In this document: in pieces, positions 15,559-23,887 of the stretch
Numbering within the stretch: the first letter of the stretch is position 1
Layout of the letters: each line of letters begins with the position of its first letter
Assembly (NCBI GenBank): GCA_052273845.1
Contig: DAVZHM010000016.1
Location: 1 to 28,442, forward strand
DNA length: 28,442 nucleotides
Reading direction: 5' to 3'
Source: Fimenecus sp052273845
GTDB lineage: Bacteria; Bacillota; Clostridia; Oscillospirales; Acutalibacteraceae
Program-made: the position numbers and the translations under genes
The notes under the pieces: generated by a model
The model's input: the letters and a program-made list of their open reading frames with translations, nothing else
The model's database searches: none
What the model was told of the DNA's origin: nothing

Positions 15559-16953
15559 TTATCGTTCCTTCTGCGGCGGCGTGCTGTCTTGTTGCATACC
15601 GCGCAGCACCTTTTTAAACTGTACCGAGAACAAAATCGCCGTAAAGGTTACGGCAAGTGCGTCCGCAACCGGCTCGGCGAGATACACCGCCATCGTTTGA
15701 TTTTCGGTAAAAATATGCGGCAAAATGAAAATCAGCGGCAAAAGCAATATGAATTTGCGCATAACCGCCACAATAATAGACGATTTTGCATATCCGATTG
15801 CCACAAAAGTCATTTGGCAGGCAACCTGCAAGCCGAACAGGAACATCATGGCACAATACACACGAAGCGCCTTTGCGGCAAAATCCAACAATTCCGTATT
15901 CGCAGTGAACACGCCCGCAAATACGCGCGGGAACAACATGACAAGCGCCCAAAGCACCACAGAATACAGAAGGCTGACTTTCAACAGCAAAAAGAAAGTT
16001 TTTTTGACTCGGACGGCATTTTTTGCGCCGTAATTGTAACTCGTAATCGGCTGTGCGCCTTGGGCAAGCCCTTGCAACGGCAACATGGCAAACTGCATAA
16101 CGCTTGTAAAAATGGTCATAGCGCCCACCGCAACATCACCGCCGTACCGCAAAAGGGACGAATTGAAGCAGACGGAAATCACGCTTTCGCTCGCCTGCAT
16201 AATGAACGGCGAAAGTCCCAACGCAACGCACGGCAATAAAATCTTTTTCGGCAAACGCAAATTCTGCTTTTTGATGTGCAAAATCGTTTTTTTACCGCAA
16301 AGGAAGGCAAGCACCCAAGCACAGGAAATGCCTTGGGAAATTACGGTCGCCAACGCCGCCCCGCGCACGCCCAAATGCAGTCCGAAAATAAACAACGGGT
16401 CAAGCGCGATATTACAAATCGCACCGATAAGCACCGTGAGCATACCGGTTTTGGCAAAGCCCTGTGCTGTGATATAGGCGTTCATACCGAGCGTCAACTG
16501 CACAAACAGCGTGCCGATGGCATAGATGTTCATATAATCCACCGCGTAATCGATGGTATTTTCACTGCCGCCGAACGCCATCAAAAATCGGCGATTCCAC
16601 AAAAGCAATGCGGCGGTGAGCAAAACAGAAATTAAAACCTGCAAGGTAAAACACGCGCCCAAGGTTTTTTCGGCGGAGTCTTTGTCGCCCTGTCCCATAA
16701 AAATCGAAGCACGCGGCGCACCGCCCGCGCCCGCCAAAGCAGCAAATGCCGACACAATCATAATCAGCGGCATACAAATGCCCACACCCGTCAGCGCCAA
16801 ACTCCCGTCGCCCGGCATATGCCCGATGTAAATGCGGTCCACGATGTTGTAAAGCATATTGATAAGCTGTGCGGCAACCGTCGGCACCGCAAGTTTCCAA
16901 AGCAATTTGCCCACAGGCGCCGTGCCGAGAAACGCATTGTCTTTTTCCTGCAT
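15559..16953 (-). CDS. MATE-family multidrug/metabolite efflux transporter
   Basis: 464 residues, standard MATE length, with about twelve membrane segments in two homologous halves. The N-terminal FLGTAPVGKLLWKLAVPTVAAQLINMLYNIVDRIYIGHMPGDG stretch and YGAKNAVRVKKT are clear family marks (MepA/NorM-like). Such carriers export cationic compounds or metabolites in exchange for H+ or Na+ across the inner membrane. The ATG at 16953 is preceded by AAAGGAAG; the open frame to 17016 adds 21 residues without a ribosome site. Transcribed alone, divergent from the GH36 gene. Substrate unknown. Confidence 0.92.
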   Translation of the reverse strand: MQEKDNAFLGTAPVGKLLWKLAVPTVAAQLINMLYNIVDRIYIGHMPGDGSLALTGVGICMPLIMIVSAFAALAGAGGAPRASIFMGQGDKDSAEKTLGACFTLQVLISVLLTAALLLWNRRFLMAFGGSENTIDYAVDYMNIYAIGTLFVQLTLGMNAYITAQGFAKTGMLTVLIGAICNIALDPLFIFGLHLGVRGAALATVISQGISCAWVLAFLCGKKTILHIKKQNLRLPKKILLPCVALGLSPFIMQASESVISVCFNSSLLRYGGDVAVGAMTIFTSVMQFAMLPLQGLAQGAQPITSYNYGAKNAVRVKKTFFLLLKVSLLYSVVLWALVMLFPRVFAGVFTANTELLDFAAKALRVYCAMMFLFGLQVACQMTFVAIGYAKSSIIVAVMRKFILLLPLIFILPHIFTENQTMAVYLAEPVADALAVTFTAILFSVQFKKVLRGMQQDSTPPQKER

Positions 16954-17061
16954 GTTTAAAACTTCCTTTGTAAATGACTCAAAAAATATTGTAACACCTA
17001 TGCGGATTTTTTTCAAATGAATAGATTGTAAATTGTTTTTATAGCATTTTTCAAAAAAATT

Positions 17062-17070
17062 TGTTATGAT
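17062..17070 (+). promoter_or_regulatory. Candidate extended -10 promoter of GH36 gene
   Basis: TG-t-TATGAT (17062-17070) lies 45 bases before the GH36 ATG. The corresponding -35 (TAGCAT) is poor. Rest of the 17017-17114 divergent gap is AT-rich with no clear operator. Confidence 0.45.
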
Positions 17071-17114
17071 ATAGGAGAAAGTTTCACCTAATAAGTATAT
17101 CGGGAGGAAAAACG

Positions 17115-18791
17115 ATGTTTACACTGTCTGCAAAATGGCAACAAAACGGCAAATCTTACGAAAGCGACCGCTTCGACAACGACGGGTTTACGCTCGAATT
17201 ACAGGAAAGCAACGAGCAAATTTTTGCAACTCTCACCGCGAAAGCGGATTTGGATTTTCAGGCGTTGACAATCACTTCCCCGCACACGTTTGCAGAGGAC
17301 GATTTGTTCTATGCCAACGGCTATCAGGCTTGGACCACCTCGCGCGAGTACGGCAAAACCGATTGTGCACACGGCATCACATCGCTTGCACACATTTCGC
17401 GCTTCACCACGGAATTGGCGGCAACTTCCGGGGATTATTTTTTTGCCGACTACGGCAAAGTAGGCGTGTTCCACGGATATACCTATTGCTATCTTCGTAA
17501 AAAGGGAAGCCGTCAAATCACGCTGTACGGCTCAAAATCCGAACGGCAAGGCTTTACGGCGTTTGTCGTTGATATGCCAAACGGGCAATTTTCCATAAAG
17601 AAAGACATTGAAGGGTTGCACCTGCAAAAAGGGCAAGTGTACGAAGTCTTTCATATTTTCAAAATCACCGAAGAACTCAACAAAGCATTTGACCGCTATT
17701 TCTTCGATTTTGTCGGCGTGAAAAAGCCCGACATCGGGCGGCTTACCGGCTACACCTCCTGGTACAACTATTTTCAGAATATCAACGAGGAAATTATCCT
17801 GCGTGATTTGAACGGTTTGGACTGTGCCAAAGACGAAGTCAATATTTTTCAGGTAGATGACGGGTTTGAACCCGCCGTTGGCGATTGGTTCACGCCGGAC
17901 AAAAAGAAATTCCCGCACGGTATGGGCTATATTGCCGACAAAATCCACGAAAAAGGCTACAAAGCAGGACTGTGGCTTGCGCCTTTCAACGCACAGCGCA
18001 GTTCGAAAATTTTGAAAGAACACCCCGATTGGGTCATTCGTAACAACCGCAACGGCAAGCCGTTGCTCGGCTGTCTCGGTTGGGGCGGCGCGTATACTTT
18101 CGATATTTACAACGCGGAATTTCGCACGCATTTGAAAAAAGTCTTTGATACCGTCCTGTTGGATTGGGGTTTCGATTTGGTCAAACTCGACTTCCTTTAC
18201 AGCCAATGTATGCAGCCGCGCGCAGGCAAAACCCGCGGCGAAATTATGTGTGACGCGGTGGATTTGCTTCGGGAATGCTGCGGTGACAAGCGAATTCTCG
18301 GCTGCGGCGTGCCGTTGGGCGCGTGCATGGGCATTTTTGATGCATGCCGCATCGGCTGTGACGCCAACAAAGTGTTCCCGCCGCAAATCATCAACAAACT
18401 CGGCATCAACCGCGAAATTCCCTCGTCGCAAAACGCCATCAACAACGCGATTTTCCGCAATCATTTGGACGGCAGAGCCTTCTCGTGCGACCCCGATGTG
18501 TTTTTCTTGCGCGACAACAATATAAAATACAACTTACAGCAAAAACTGTTGCTCGGCAAAGTCAACGCCGTTTGCGGCAATGTGTTGTTCGTTTCGGACA
18601 ACGCGGGAGACTATGACGCAAAAACCGTTTCCTACCTCAAAGATTTTTTTGCAGACAAAAATTACAAGGTTCTGTCCGCCGAGTACGAGGACGGCGAGCG
18701 TATTCGCCTGCGTTTTCTTGAAAACGGCGCAGAAAAAGAACTGTACTTTAACATAAACACCGGCGACGGGAATATTATGGAATGTATATAA
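17115..18791 (+). CDS. GH36-family alpha-galactosidase
   Basis: 558 residues, matching the shorter (Thermotoga-like) GH36 enzymes. An N-terminal beta domain (about 1-200, with ANGYQAWTTSREY) precedes a TIM barrel with GYTSWYNYFQNI, FQVDDGFE (Asp248-Asp249), AGLWLAPF and the nucleophile Asp359 in LVKLDFLYS. The acid/base is probably Asp416 in CRIGCDAN. The family hydrolyses terminal alpha-1,6-galactose from raffinose, melibiose or galactomannan oligosaccharides; N-acetylgalactosaminidase activity is a less likely option. No signal peptide: cytoplasmic, so oligosaccharide import is needed, but no transporter lies next to it. GGGAGGAAAAACG precedes the ATG. Tex follows 28 bases downstream and may share the transcript. 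Confidence 0.92.
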   Translation: MFTLSAKWQQNGKSYESDRFDNDGFTLELQESNEQIFATLTAKADLDFQALTITSPHTFAEDDLFYANGYQAWTTSREYGKTDCAHGITSLAHISRFTTELAATSGDYFFADYGKVGVFHGYTYCYLRKKGSRQITLYGSKSERQGFTAFVVDMPNGQFSIKKDIEGLHLQKGQVYEVFHIFKITEELNKAFDRYFFDFVGVKKPDIGRLTGYTSWYNYFQNINEEIILRDLNGLDCAKDEVNIFQVDDGFEPAVGDWFTPDKKKFPHGMGYIADKIHEKGYKAGLWLAPFNAQRSSKILKEHPDWVIRNNRNGKPLLGCLGWGGAYTFDIYNAEFRTHLKKVFDTVLLDWGFDLVKLDFLYSQCMQPRAGKTRGEIMCDAVDLLRECCGDKRILGCGVPLGACMGIFDACRIGCDANKVFPPQIINKLGINREIPSSQNAINNAIFRNHLDGRAFSCDPDVFFLRDNNIKYNLQQKLLLGKVNAVCGNVLFVSDNAGDYDAKTVSYLKDFFADKNYKVLSAEYEDGERIRLRFLENGAEKELYFNINTGDGNIMECI

Positions 18792-18819
18792 TTGTATGTT
18801 CAAAACACAGGAGAATTAA

Positions 18820-20976
18820 ATGGAAATCACGGCAATTCTTGCAAACGAATTCAATCTAAAAGCATGGCAATGCGAAGCGGTTGTGAAACTGCACGACGAA
18901 GGCTGCACCGTGCCGTTCATTGCACGATACCGCAAAGAAGCGCACGGCTCTTTGGATGACCAAACCATTCACAATCTGCTCGAGCGGCTCGAATATTTGC
19001 GCAATTTTGAAGCGCGGCGCGAGGAAATCCGCACCGCAATTTCGGAATTGGGGCAAATGACCGATGAAATAGGCGCATCACTCGACGCGGCAAAAATTTT
19101 GTCGGAATTGGAGGACATTTACCGTCCGTTCCGTCAAAAACGCCGTACACGCGCTACGGTTGCCAAAGAAAAGGGATTGGAGCCGCTTGCCGATTTTATT
19201 GCCGCACAGCAAAATAACAGCAATCCGTTTTTAGAAGCGGAAAAATACATCGATGCAGAAAAAGGCGTGGAAACCGCCGAAGATGCCTTGCAGGGCGCTT
19301 CGGATATTTTGGCGGAACGCGTGTCGGACAATGCCGATGTGCGCCGGCGGCTTCGCAATTTGTATTTGGTGACAGGGCTTGTCCGTGTGAAAGCGGCGAA
19401 CGATGAAAAAGACAGCGTTTACACCGCCTATTACGATTACAGCGAGTCGGTAGAGAAAATCCCCGACCACCGCATTTTGGCGATTGACCGCGGCGAAAAA
19501 GAGGAATTTTTGAAAGTCAGCGTTTCCATAGACGAAGAAAAGGCGTGCCGCGTTGCGGAAAGCGAAACCGTTACCAATCCCCGCTCCCCTTGCGCGCCGA
19601 TTTTAAAAGCGATTTGCGCCGACAGTTATACGCGTTTGATTGCGCCGTCTATTGCACGGGAAGTGCGCAACACGCTCACCGAGCGCGCCGCGGCGGGTGC
19701 CATTCACAATTTCGGCGTGAATTTGCACGAACTTTTGATGCAACCGCCTGTAAAGAACAAGGTGACGCTCGGGCTTGACCCCGGTTACCGCACGGGGTGC
19801 AAAGTTGCCGTGGTGGACGGCACGGGCAAGGTTTTGGATACGGGTGTGATTTACATCACCCATTCCGAAGCGCAAAAAAGAGCCGCCGCCGAAACCGTCA
19901 AAACGCTTTTGCAAAAGCACGGTGTGGAAGTGATTGCCATCGGCAACGGTACGGCAAGTAAGGAGACCGAAATTTTCGTCAGCGAACTTTTAAAAACCGT
20001 GCCGCAAAAGGTATCGTATATGGTTGTCAGCGAAGCGGGCGCAAGCGTGTACTCGGCAAGCAAACTTGCCGCCGAGGAATTCCCGCAGTTTGATTTGACG
20101 CTCCGCAGCGCGGTCAGCATTGCGCGGCGTTTGCAAGACCCCTTGGCGGAACTTGTAAAAATTGAACCGAAAGCAATTGGTGTGGGACTTTACCAACACG
20201 ATATGCCGAAAAAGGAATTGGAATCGGAACTCGACTTCGTGGTCGAGGCGTGCGTCAACGCCGTAGGCGCGGACTTAAACACCGCCTCTGCGCCGCTTTT
20301 ACAGCGCGTGTCGGGAATTTCTTCGGCGATTGCCAAAAACATTGTCGCGTTTCGCGAGGAAAACGGACGGTTTGAAAACCGTACACAGTTGAAAAAAGTG
20401 CCAAAATTGGGTCCCAAAGCATATGAGCAAAGTGCGGGGTTTTTGCGCATTATCGACGGCAAAAACGCGCTTGACGCCACCGCGGTGCATCCCGAAAGTT
20501 ACCCTGCGGCAAAAGCGTTGCTTTCTGAATTGCATTTTTCCGAAAAGGACATCGGCACGCCCGCTATATCCGCTTTGCCTGCGCGCGTTGCCGAATACGG
20601 CGAAGAGAATTTGGCAAAAACGCTTTCGGTCGGTGTACCGACGCTTCGGGATATCGTTGCGGAACTCACCAAACCCGGCCGCGACCCGCGCGACGAGTTG
20701 CCGCCGCCGATGCTTCGTACCGATGTACTCGAAATGAAAGATTTAAAACCCGGCATGGAACTGCGCGGTACCGTGCGCAATGTCATTGACTTCGGCGCAT
20801 TTGTGGACATCGGCGTGCATCAGGACGGTCTTGTGCACATTTCGCAAATCTGCGACCGTTTCATCAAGCACCCGAACGAAGTGCTGAAAATCGGCGAAAC
20901 CGTCACGGTGCGCGTGCTTTCGGTAGACGAGAAAAAAGGCAGAATCAGTTTAACCATGAAACAAGCCGAAAAGTGA
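18820..20976 (+). CDS. tex: Tex-family RNA-binding protein
   Basis: 718 residues, the normal length. Order: N-terminal Tex helices (about 1-190, with FIARYRKEAHGSLDD), YqgF/RNase H-like domain (about 315-440, LGLDPGYRTGCKVAVVD), helix-hairpin-helix repeats (about 480-560, GISSAIAKNIVAFREENG) and a C-terminal S1 domain (about 640-718, GTVRNVIDFGAFVDIGVHQDGLVHISQI). Tex proteins bind nucleic acids and influence transcription and ribosome-related processes; the precise role is unsettled. GGAG precedes the ATG. The stop codon TGA forms the first bases of the ArgR-like box at 20974, and no clear intrinsic terminator follows. Confidence 0.95.
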   Translation: MEITAILANEFNLKAWQCEAVVKLHDEGCTVPFIARYRKEAHGSLDDQTIHNLLERLEYLRNFEARREEIRTAISELGQMTDEIGASLDAAKILSELEDIYRPFRQKRRTRATVAKEKGLEPLADFIAAQQNNSNPFLEAEKYIDAEKGVETAEDALQGASDILAERVSDNADVRRRLRNLYLVTGLVRVKAANDEKDSVYTAYYDYSESVEKIPDHRILAIDRGEKEEFLKVSVSIDEEKACRVAESETVTNPRSPCAPILKAICADSYTRLIAPSIAREVRNTLTERAAAGAIHNFGVNLHELLMQPPVKNKVTLGLDPGYRTGCKVAVVDGTGKVLDTGVIYITHSEAQKRAAAETVKTLLQKHGVEVIAIGNGTASKETEIFVSELLKTVPQKVSYMVVSEAGASVYSASKLAAEEFPQFDLTLRSAVSIARRLQDPLAELVKIEPKAIGVGLYQHDMPKKELESELDFVVEACVNAVGADLNTASAPLLQRVSGISSAIAKNIVAFREENGRFENRTQLKKVPKLGPKAYEQSAGFLRIIDGKNALDATAVHPESYPAAKALLSELHFSEKDIGTPAISALPARVAEYGEENLAKTLSVGVPTLRDIVAELTKPGRDPRDELPPPMLRTDVLEMKDLKPGMELRGTVRNVIDFGAFVDIGVHQDGLVHISQICDRFIKHPNEVLKIGETVTVRVLSVDEKKGRISLTMKQAEK

Positions 20977-21008
20977 ATTTTCATTCACCAAAAGTGAATA
21001 AGTGTTCA
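20974..21008. promoter_or_regulatory. Tandem ArgR/AhrC-type boxes
   Basis: TGAAT-N4-ATTCA at 20974-20987 is a perfect core of the ARG box. TGAAT-N4-GTTCA at 20995-21008 matches with one change. Start-to-start distance is 21 bp, the known spacing of paired ARG boxes bound by an ArgR hexamer. The pair lies about 75 bp upstream of the -35 of the dat operon, a position suited to activation or looping. A minor alternative is a weak hairpin after tex (ATTCAC-CAAAA-GTGAAT), without a T-tract. Confidence 0.5.
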
Positions 21009-21081
21009 CCGAATTTGCCGGAAAAACTGCGTTTTTTTGCAAAAAAATGCACAAAATCTTCCTTTTCTGCATATTTTTAGG

Positions 21082-21110
21082 TTGACACTTTTTTTGCGGA
21101 ATACTATAAT
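21082..21110 (+). promoter_or_regulatory. Consensus sigma-A promoter of the dat-alr operon
   Basis: TTGACA (21082-21087), 17-bp spacer, TATAAT (21105-21110), a perfect consensus. The transcript should start near 21117, about 100 bases before the dat ATG. Confidence 0.88.
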
Positions 21111-21120
21111 GAAATTGATT

Positions 21121-21202
21121 AAAGTTAGGCTGTGTTTTATTTCTGTGCAACGGAGGACTAAAATGAAAACGGCTTAACTTTTTATTTTGATTTTATTTTT
21201 TG
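21121..21202 (+). promoter_or_regulatory. Leader stem-loop with U-rich tail, candidate attenuator
   Basis: AAAGTTAGGCTGT (21121-21133) can pair along all 13 positions with ACGGCTTAACTTT (21169-21181), two of them G-U. The 35-base loop contains the GGAGG and ATG of a four-codon ORF whose last codons lie in the 3' arm. A T-rich run (21180-21201) follows. The stem begins within a few bases of the predicted transcript start. Possible roles are attenuation or 5'-end protection; not proven. Confidence 0.45.
21163..21177 (+). CDS. Four-codon leader ORF (MKTA)
   Basis: ATG-AAA-ACG-GCT-TAA with a perfect GGAGG at 21152-21156, six bases before the ATG. It lies 37 bases before the dat start and inside the leader stem-loop. 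A ribosome on it would cover the 3' arm of the stem. Too short to be a functional protein; it may be a regulatory upstream ORF or a chance occurrence. Confidence 0.4.
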   Translation: MKTA

Positions 21203-21214
21203 GAGGCTTTCTCT

Positions 21215-22057
21215 ATGGAAAACATCGGCTATTATAACGGGAAAACAGGTCTGATTGAGGAAATGACCATCCCCATGGGCGACCGCAGCGTCTATTTCGG
21301 CGACGGCGTGTATGACGCCACCTATTCGGTCAACCACATTATTTTCGCGTTGGAAGACCACTTGGACCGTTTCTATAACAGTTGCCGTCTGTTGGAAATC
21401 CCTGCTCCGATGGAGCGCGAAAAATTGAAAGAGGCACTTTACAGTTGCGTAAAACAGGTGGATGACCCCAATCAATTCGTGTATTGGCAATGCACACGCG
21501 GCACGGGGATTCGCAACCACATTTTCCCCGAAGGCAAAAGCAATCTGCTCATTTACTGCCTGCCCTGCCCGATGAAAGATTTAAGCCAACGTTATAAGTT
21601 GATTTCTATGGAGGACACCCGTTTTTACCACTGCAACGTAAAAACCCTGAACCTCATTCCGAGCGTTATGGCAAGTCAGCGCGCATTGGAAAAAGGCTGC
21701 CAGGAAACCGTGTTCCACCGCGGCGATTTGGTTACCGAATGTGCGCACTCCAATGTGTCGATTATCAAAGACGGCAAGTTCATCACCCATCAGTTGGACA
21801 ATTTGGTGCTCCCGGGCATTACCAGAAAGCACTTAATTGAAATTTGCAAAGAAAAAGGCATTCCCGTAGAGGAACGCGATTACACCATGGACGATTTGCG
21901 CGCGGCAGATGAAATCATTGTTTCGTCCTCAGGGGCTTTGTGCATGCCCGCTTGTGAATTGGACGGTCAGCCCGTTGGCGGCAAAGCACCCGAAATCATC
22001 AAGATTTTGCAGGACGCGTATCTTGACCGCTTACATAAGGAAACCGCAGTAAAATAA
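21215..22057 (+). CDS. dat: D-amino-acid transaminase (class IV PLP)
   Basis: 280 residues. PLP-binding Lys143 is in NVKTLNLIPSVMA and Glu175 in VTECAHSN. The segment RGTGIRNHIFPEG places Arg100 and His102 where Bacillus D-amino-acid transaminase has the Arg/His pair that binds the substrate carboxylate; branched-chain transaminases lack this arrangement. It interconverts D-alanine plus 2-oxoglutarate with pyruvate plus D-glutamate in the cytoplasm. The ATG at 21215 follows GGAGG by eight bases; the TTG at 21200 overlaps that site and is rejected. First full gene of the operon, with the D-glutamate cyclase-like, 5-oxoprolinase and alanine racemase genes behind it, so D-glutamate is the expected shared metabolite. 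Confidence 0.92.
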   Translation: MENIGYYNGKTGLIEEMTIPMGDRSVYFGDGVYDATYSVNHIIFALEDHLDRFYNSCRLLEIPAPMEREKLKEALYSCVKQVDDPNQFVYWQCTRGTGIRNHIFPEGKSNLLIYCLPCPMKDLSQRYKLISMEDTRFYHCNVKTLNLIPSVMASQRALEKGCQETVFHRGDLVTECAHSNVSIIKDGKFITHQLDNLVLPGITRKHLIEICKEKGIPVEERDYTMDDLRAADEIIVSSSGALCMPACELDGQPVGGKAPEIIKILQDAYLDRLHKETAVK

Positions 22058-22080
22058 GTCTTTTTGCAGGAGGAAATCAT

Positions 22081-23154
22081 ATGATGACGCAAAAGGAACT
22101 GACCGATTTAAACATCGGCGAAAATTTAGACGCGCTTGCCAATTTGGACCCGCGCGGCTACGGCGTTTGCCGTATTCTGTATGCAGGTTCACGCGCTTAC
22201 ACAGGGGAACCGCTGACCATGCATGCCGCAAAACTGCTTGTAAACACCTTAAAACCCGGCGACCTTGTGTATTTGATGACAGGTTTTGTGCTTTTGGACA
22301 ATCAGGCGGCGGAAACCGACGGCATCGTCAGCACCATGCTGTTGGCGCGAGCGTTAGTGCTTGCATTCGATGTAAAACCCGTTGTAATCTGCCAAGAGGA
22401 AAATTTGGAAGCAGTGAAAAACATTGCCCGTGTTATCGGCTTGCATTTGTATTTCACAATGGAAGATTTAAAAGCCAACCCTGTTTCTATGGCAGTATTT
22501 CCCTTTACCAAAGACAAGTCTAAAGCCGAAGCACAGGCAGACGCGCTGTTGGAAAAGGGATACCCCACAGCCGTTATTGCCAATGAATTCCCGGGCGAAA
22601 ACTGCATTGGGGAATTTCATAACGCGGTCGGCAAACGCACCACGCCGCTCGAAGCAAAAGCGGATATTTTGTTTGAAAAATTACAGCATGCGGGCGTTTT
22701 GAACATCGCCATCGGCGACCTCGGCAACGAACTCGGCATGGGCGCAATCAAAGACCATTTGGATAAATATGTCCCCGGCTGTGCAGAAGGCACCTGTGTT
22801 TGCGGATGCGGCGGCGGAATTGCCACGCGCGTAGCGGCGGACAACATCATCACCGCCACCGTTTCGGATTGGGGATGCTACGGTATGATTGCCGCTATCG
22901 CCTATCTTTTGGGTGATATGGACATTATGCACGACGCGGAATTGGAAAAAGAAGTGTTATGCACCGCCGCAAAAAGCGGTATGGTGGATATGTACGGTTG
23001 GACCATTCCCGCGATTGACGGATTTGATTTGCAAACCAATATGACGATTGTTTCTTTGATGCGCGAATGCATTAAATATGCGCCGAAACTCCAACACAAA
23101 TGTAAAAATTGGTTTGAGCGCACTTTGGCGCTCGGCTTTTTTGAGGAAAACTGA
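22081..23154 (+). CDS. DUF4392 protein, D-glutamate cyclase C-terminal-domain homologue
   Basis: 357 residues. Recognised by a glycine-rich block NIAIGDLGNELGMGAIKDHL (about 219-238), CVCGCGGGIATRVAADNIITATVSDWGCYGM (about 239-270) and the N-terminal GDLVYLMTGF. These match DUF4392, the C-terminal domain of mitochondrial D-glutamate cyclase (DGLUCY), which forms 5-oxo-D-proline from D-glutamate. Cytoplasmic, no signal peptide. AGGAGG precedes the ATG ATG pair at 22081, 23 bases after dat; the second ATG (22084) is an equal candidate. pxpB starts one base after its stop. With the DUF1445 gene at 24837 it supplies both DGLUCY domains. The catalytic role of each separate bacterial protein is inferred. 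Confidence 0.85.
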   Translation: MMTQKELTDLNIGENLDALANLDPRGYGVCRILYAGSRAYTGEPLTMHAAKLLVNTLKPGDLVYLMTGFVLLDNQAAETDGIVSTMLLARALVLAFDVKPVVICQEENLEAVKNIARVIGLHLYFTMEDLKANPVSMAVFPFTKDKSKAEAQADALLEKGYPTAVIANEFPGENCIGEFHNAVGKRTTPLEAKADILFEKLQHAGVLNIAIGDLGNELGMGAIKDHLDKYVPGCAEGTCVCGCGGGIATRVAADNIITATVSDWGCYGMIAAIAYLLGDMDIMHDAELEKEVLCTAAKSGMVDMYGWTIPAIDGFDLQTNMTIVSLMRECIKYAPKLQHKCKNWFERTLALGFFEEN

Positions 23155-23155
23155 T

Positions 23156-23887
23156 ATGCTGACGCCTTTGATTTTACGGGCGGGAGACTGCGCGCTTGTG
23201 GTAGAATTCGGGCGGGAAATTGACGAAGAAGTCAACGCCCGTGTCCACGCGCTGGACGCCGCCGTGCGGCAAAAGCACATCATCGGGGTTACCGAAACCG
23301 TGCCGACGTTCCGTTCGCTTACCGTCTTTTTTGACCCGTCTGTGCTTTCGGGTGAACGGCTCAAAAGAAAACTTTTGAAACTGTGCAAAAGCCTTTCCGT
23401 TTGTGCCGAAACCGAGAAAAAAGTTGTGGAAATCCCCGTTTTGTACGGCGGAGAGTTCGGCGAAGATTTAAAAGACGTTGCCGATATTACGGGACTTTCC
23501 GCGGAAGAAGTAATCCGCATACACACAAGCACCGATTATCGTATATTTATGCTCGGCTTTTTGCCGGGCTTTGTGTATTTGGGCGGCATGGACAAACGCA
23601 TTGCCTGCCCGCGCCTTTCCACCCCGCGCACCAAAATCCACGCGGGCGCGGTGGGCATCGGCGGCGAGCAAACGGGCATTTATCCGCTTGCTTCCCCCGG
23701 CGGTTGGCGGCTGATTGGCACTACGCCTGTGCGCCCTTACGACAATGAACGCACACCGCCCGTGCTGTTTTCGGCGGGCGAGTACATTCGGTTTGTTTCG
23801 GTGGACGAAGAAGAATACCGCGAAATTGAACAGCAGGTGCAAAACGGCACCTATGTGCTGCGCGTGACGGGAGGTGCCGAAAAATGA
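23156..23887 (+). CDS. pxpB: 5-oxoprolinase subunit B (KipI-like)
   Basis: 243 residues, as in Bacillus KipI/PxpB. The C-terminal half has the family blocks FMLGFLPGFVYLGGMD, PRLSTPRTKIHAGAVGIGGEQTGIYPLASPGGW and RLIGTTP. PxpABC cleaves 5-oxoproline to glutamate using ATP; B and C form a complex. The open frame begins at 23078 inside the previous gene, but the ATG at 23156, one base after that stop and preceded by GAGG, fits the family start (LTPLILRAGDCALVVEFG). Its TGA overlaps the pxpC ATG by four bases (ATGA), so the two subunits are translationally coupled. Also known as an inhibitor of the KinA sporulation kinase in Bacillus, a secondary meaning less likely here. Confidence 0.94.
   Translation: MLTPLILRAGDCALVVEFGREIDEEVNARVHALDAAVRQKHIIGVTETVPTFRSLTVFFDPSVLSGERLKRKLLKLCKSLSVCAETEKKVVEIPVLYGGEFGEDLKDVADITGLSAEEVIRIHTSTDYRIFMLGFLPGFVYLGGMDKRIACPRLSTPRTKIHAGAVGIGGEQTGIYPLASPGGWRLIGTTPVRPYDNERTPPVLFSAGEYIRFVSVDEEEYREIEQQVQNGTYVLRVTGGAEK

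Noticed and set aside
17532..18464. Open frame of 310 codons on the - strand inside the GH36 gene
   Set aside because: Antisense to a gene with conserved catalytic motifs; the product matches no pattern I know.
21032..21047. TTTTTTTGCAAAAAAA palindrome before the dat promoter
   Set aside because: Low-complexity A/T runs; may bend DNA or weakly end tex transcription, but no GC stem supports a terminator.
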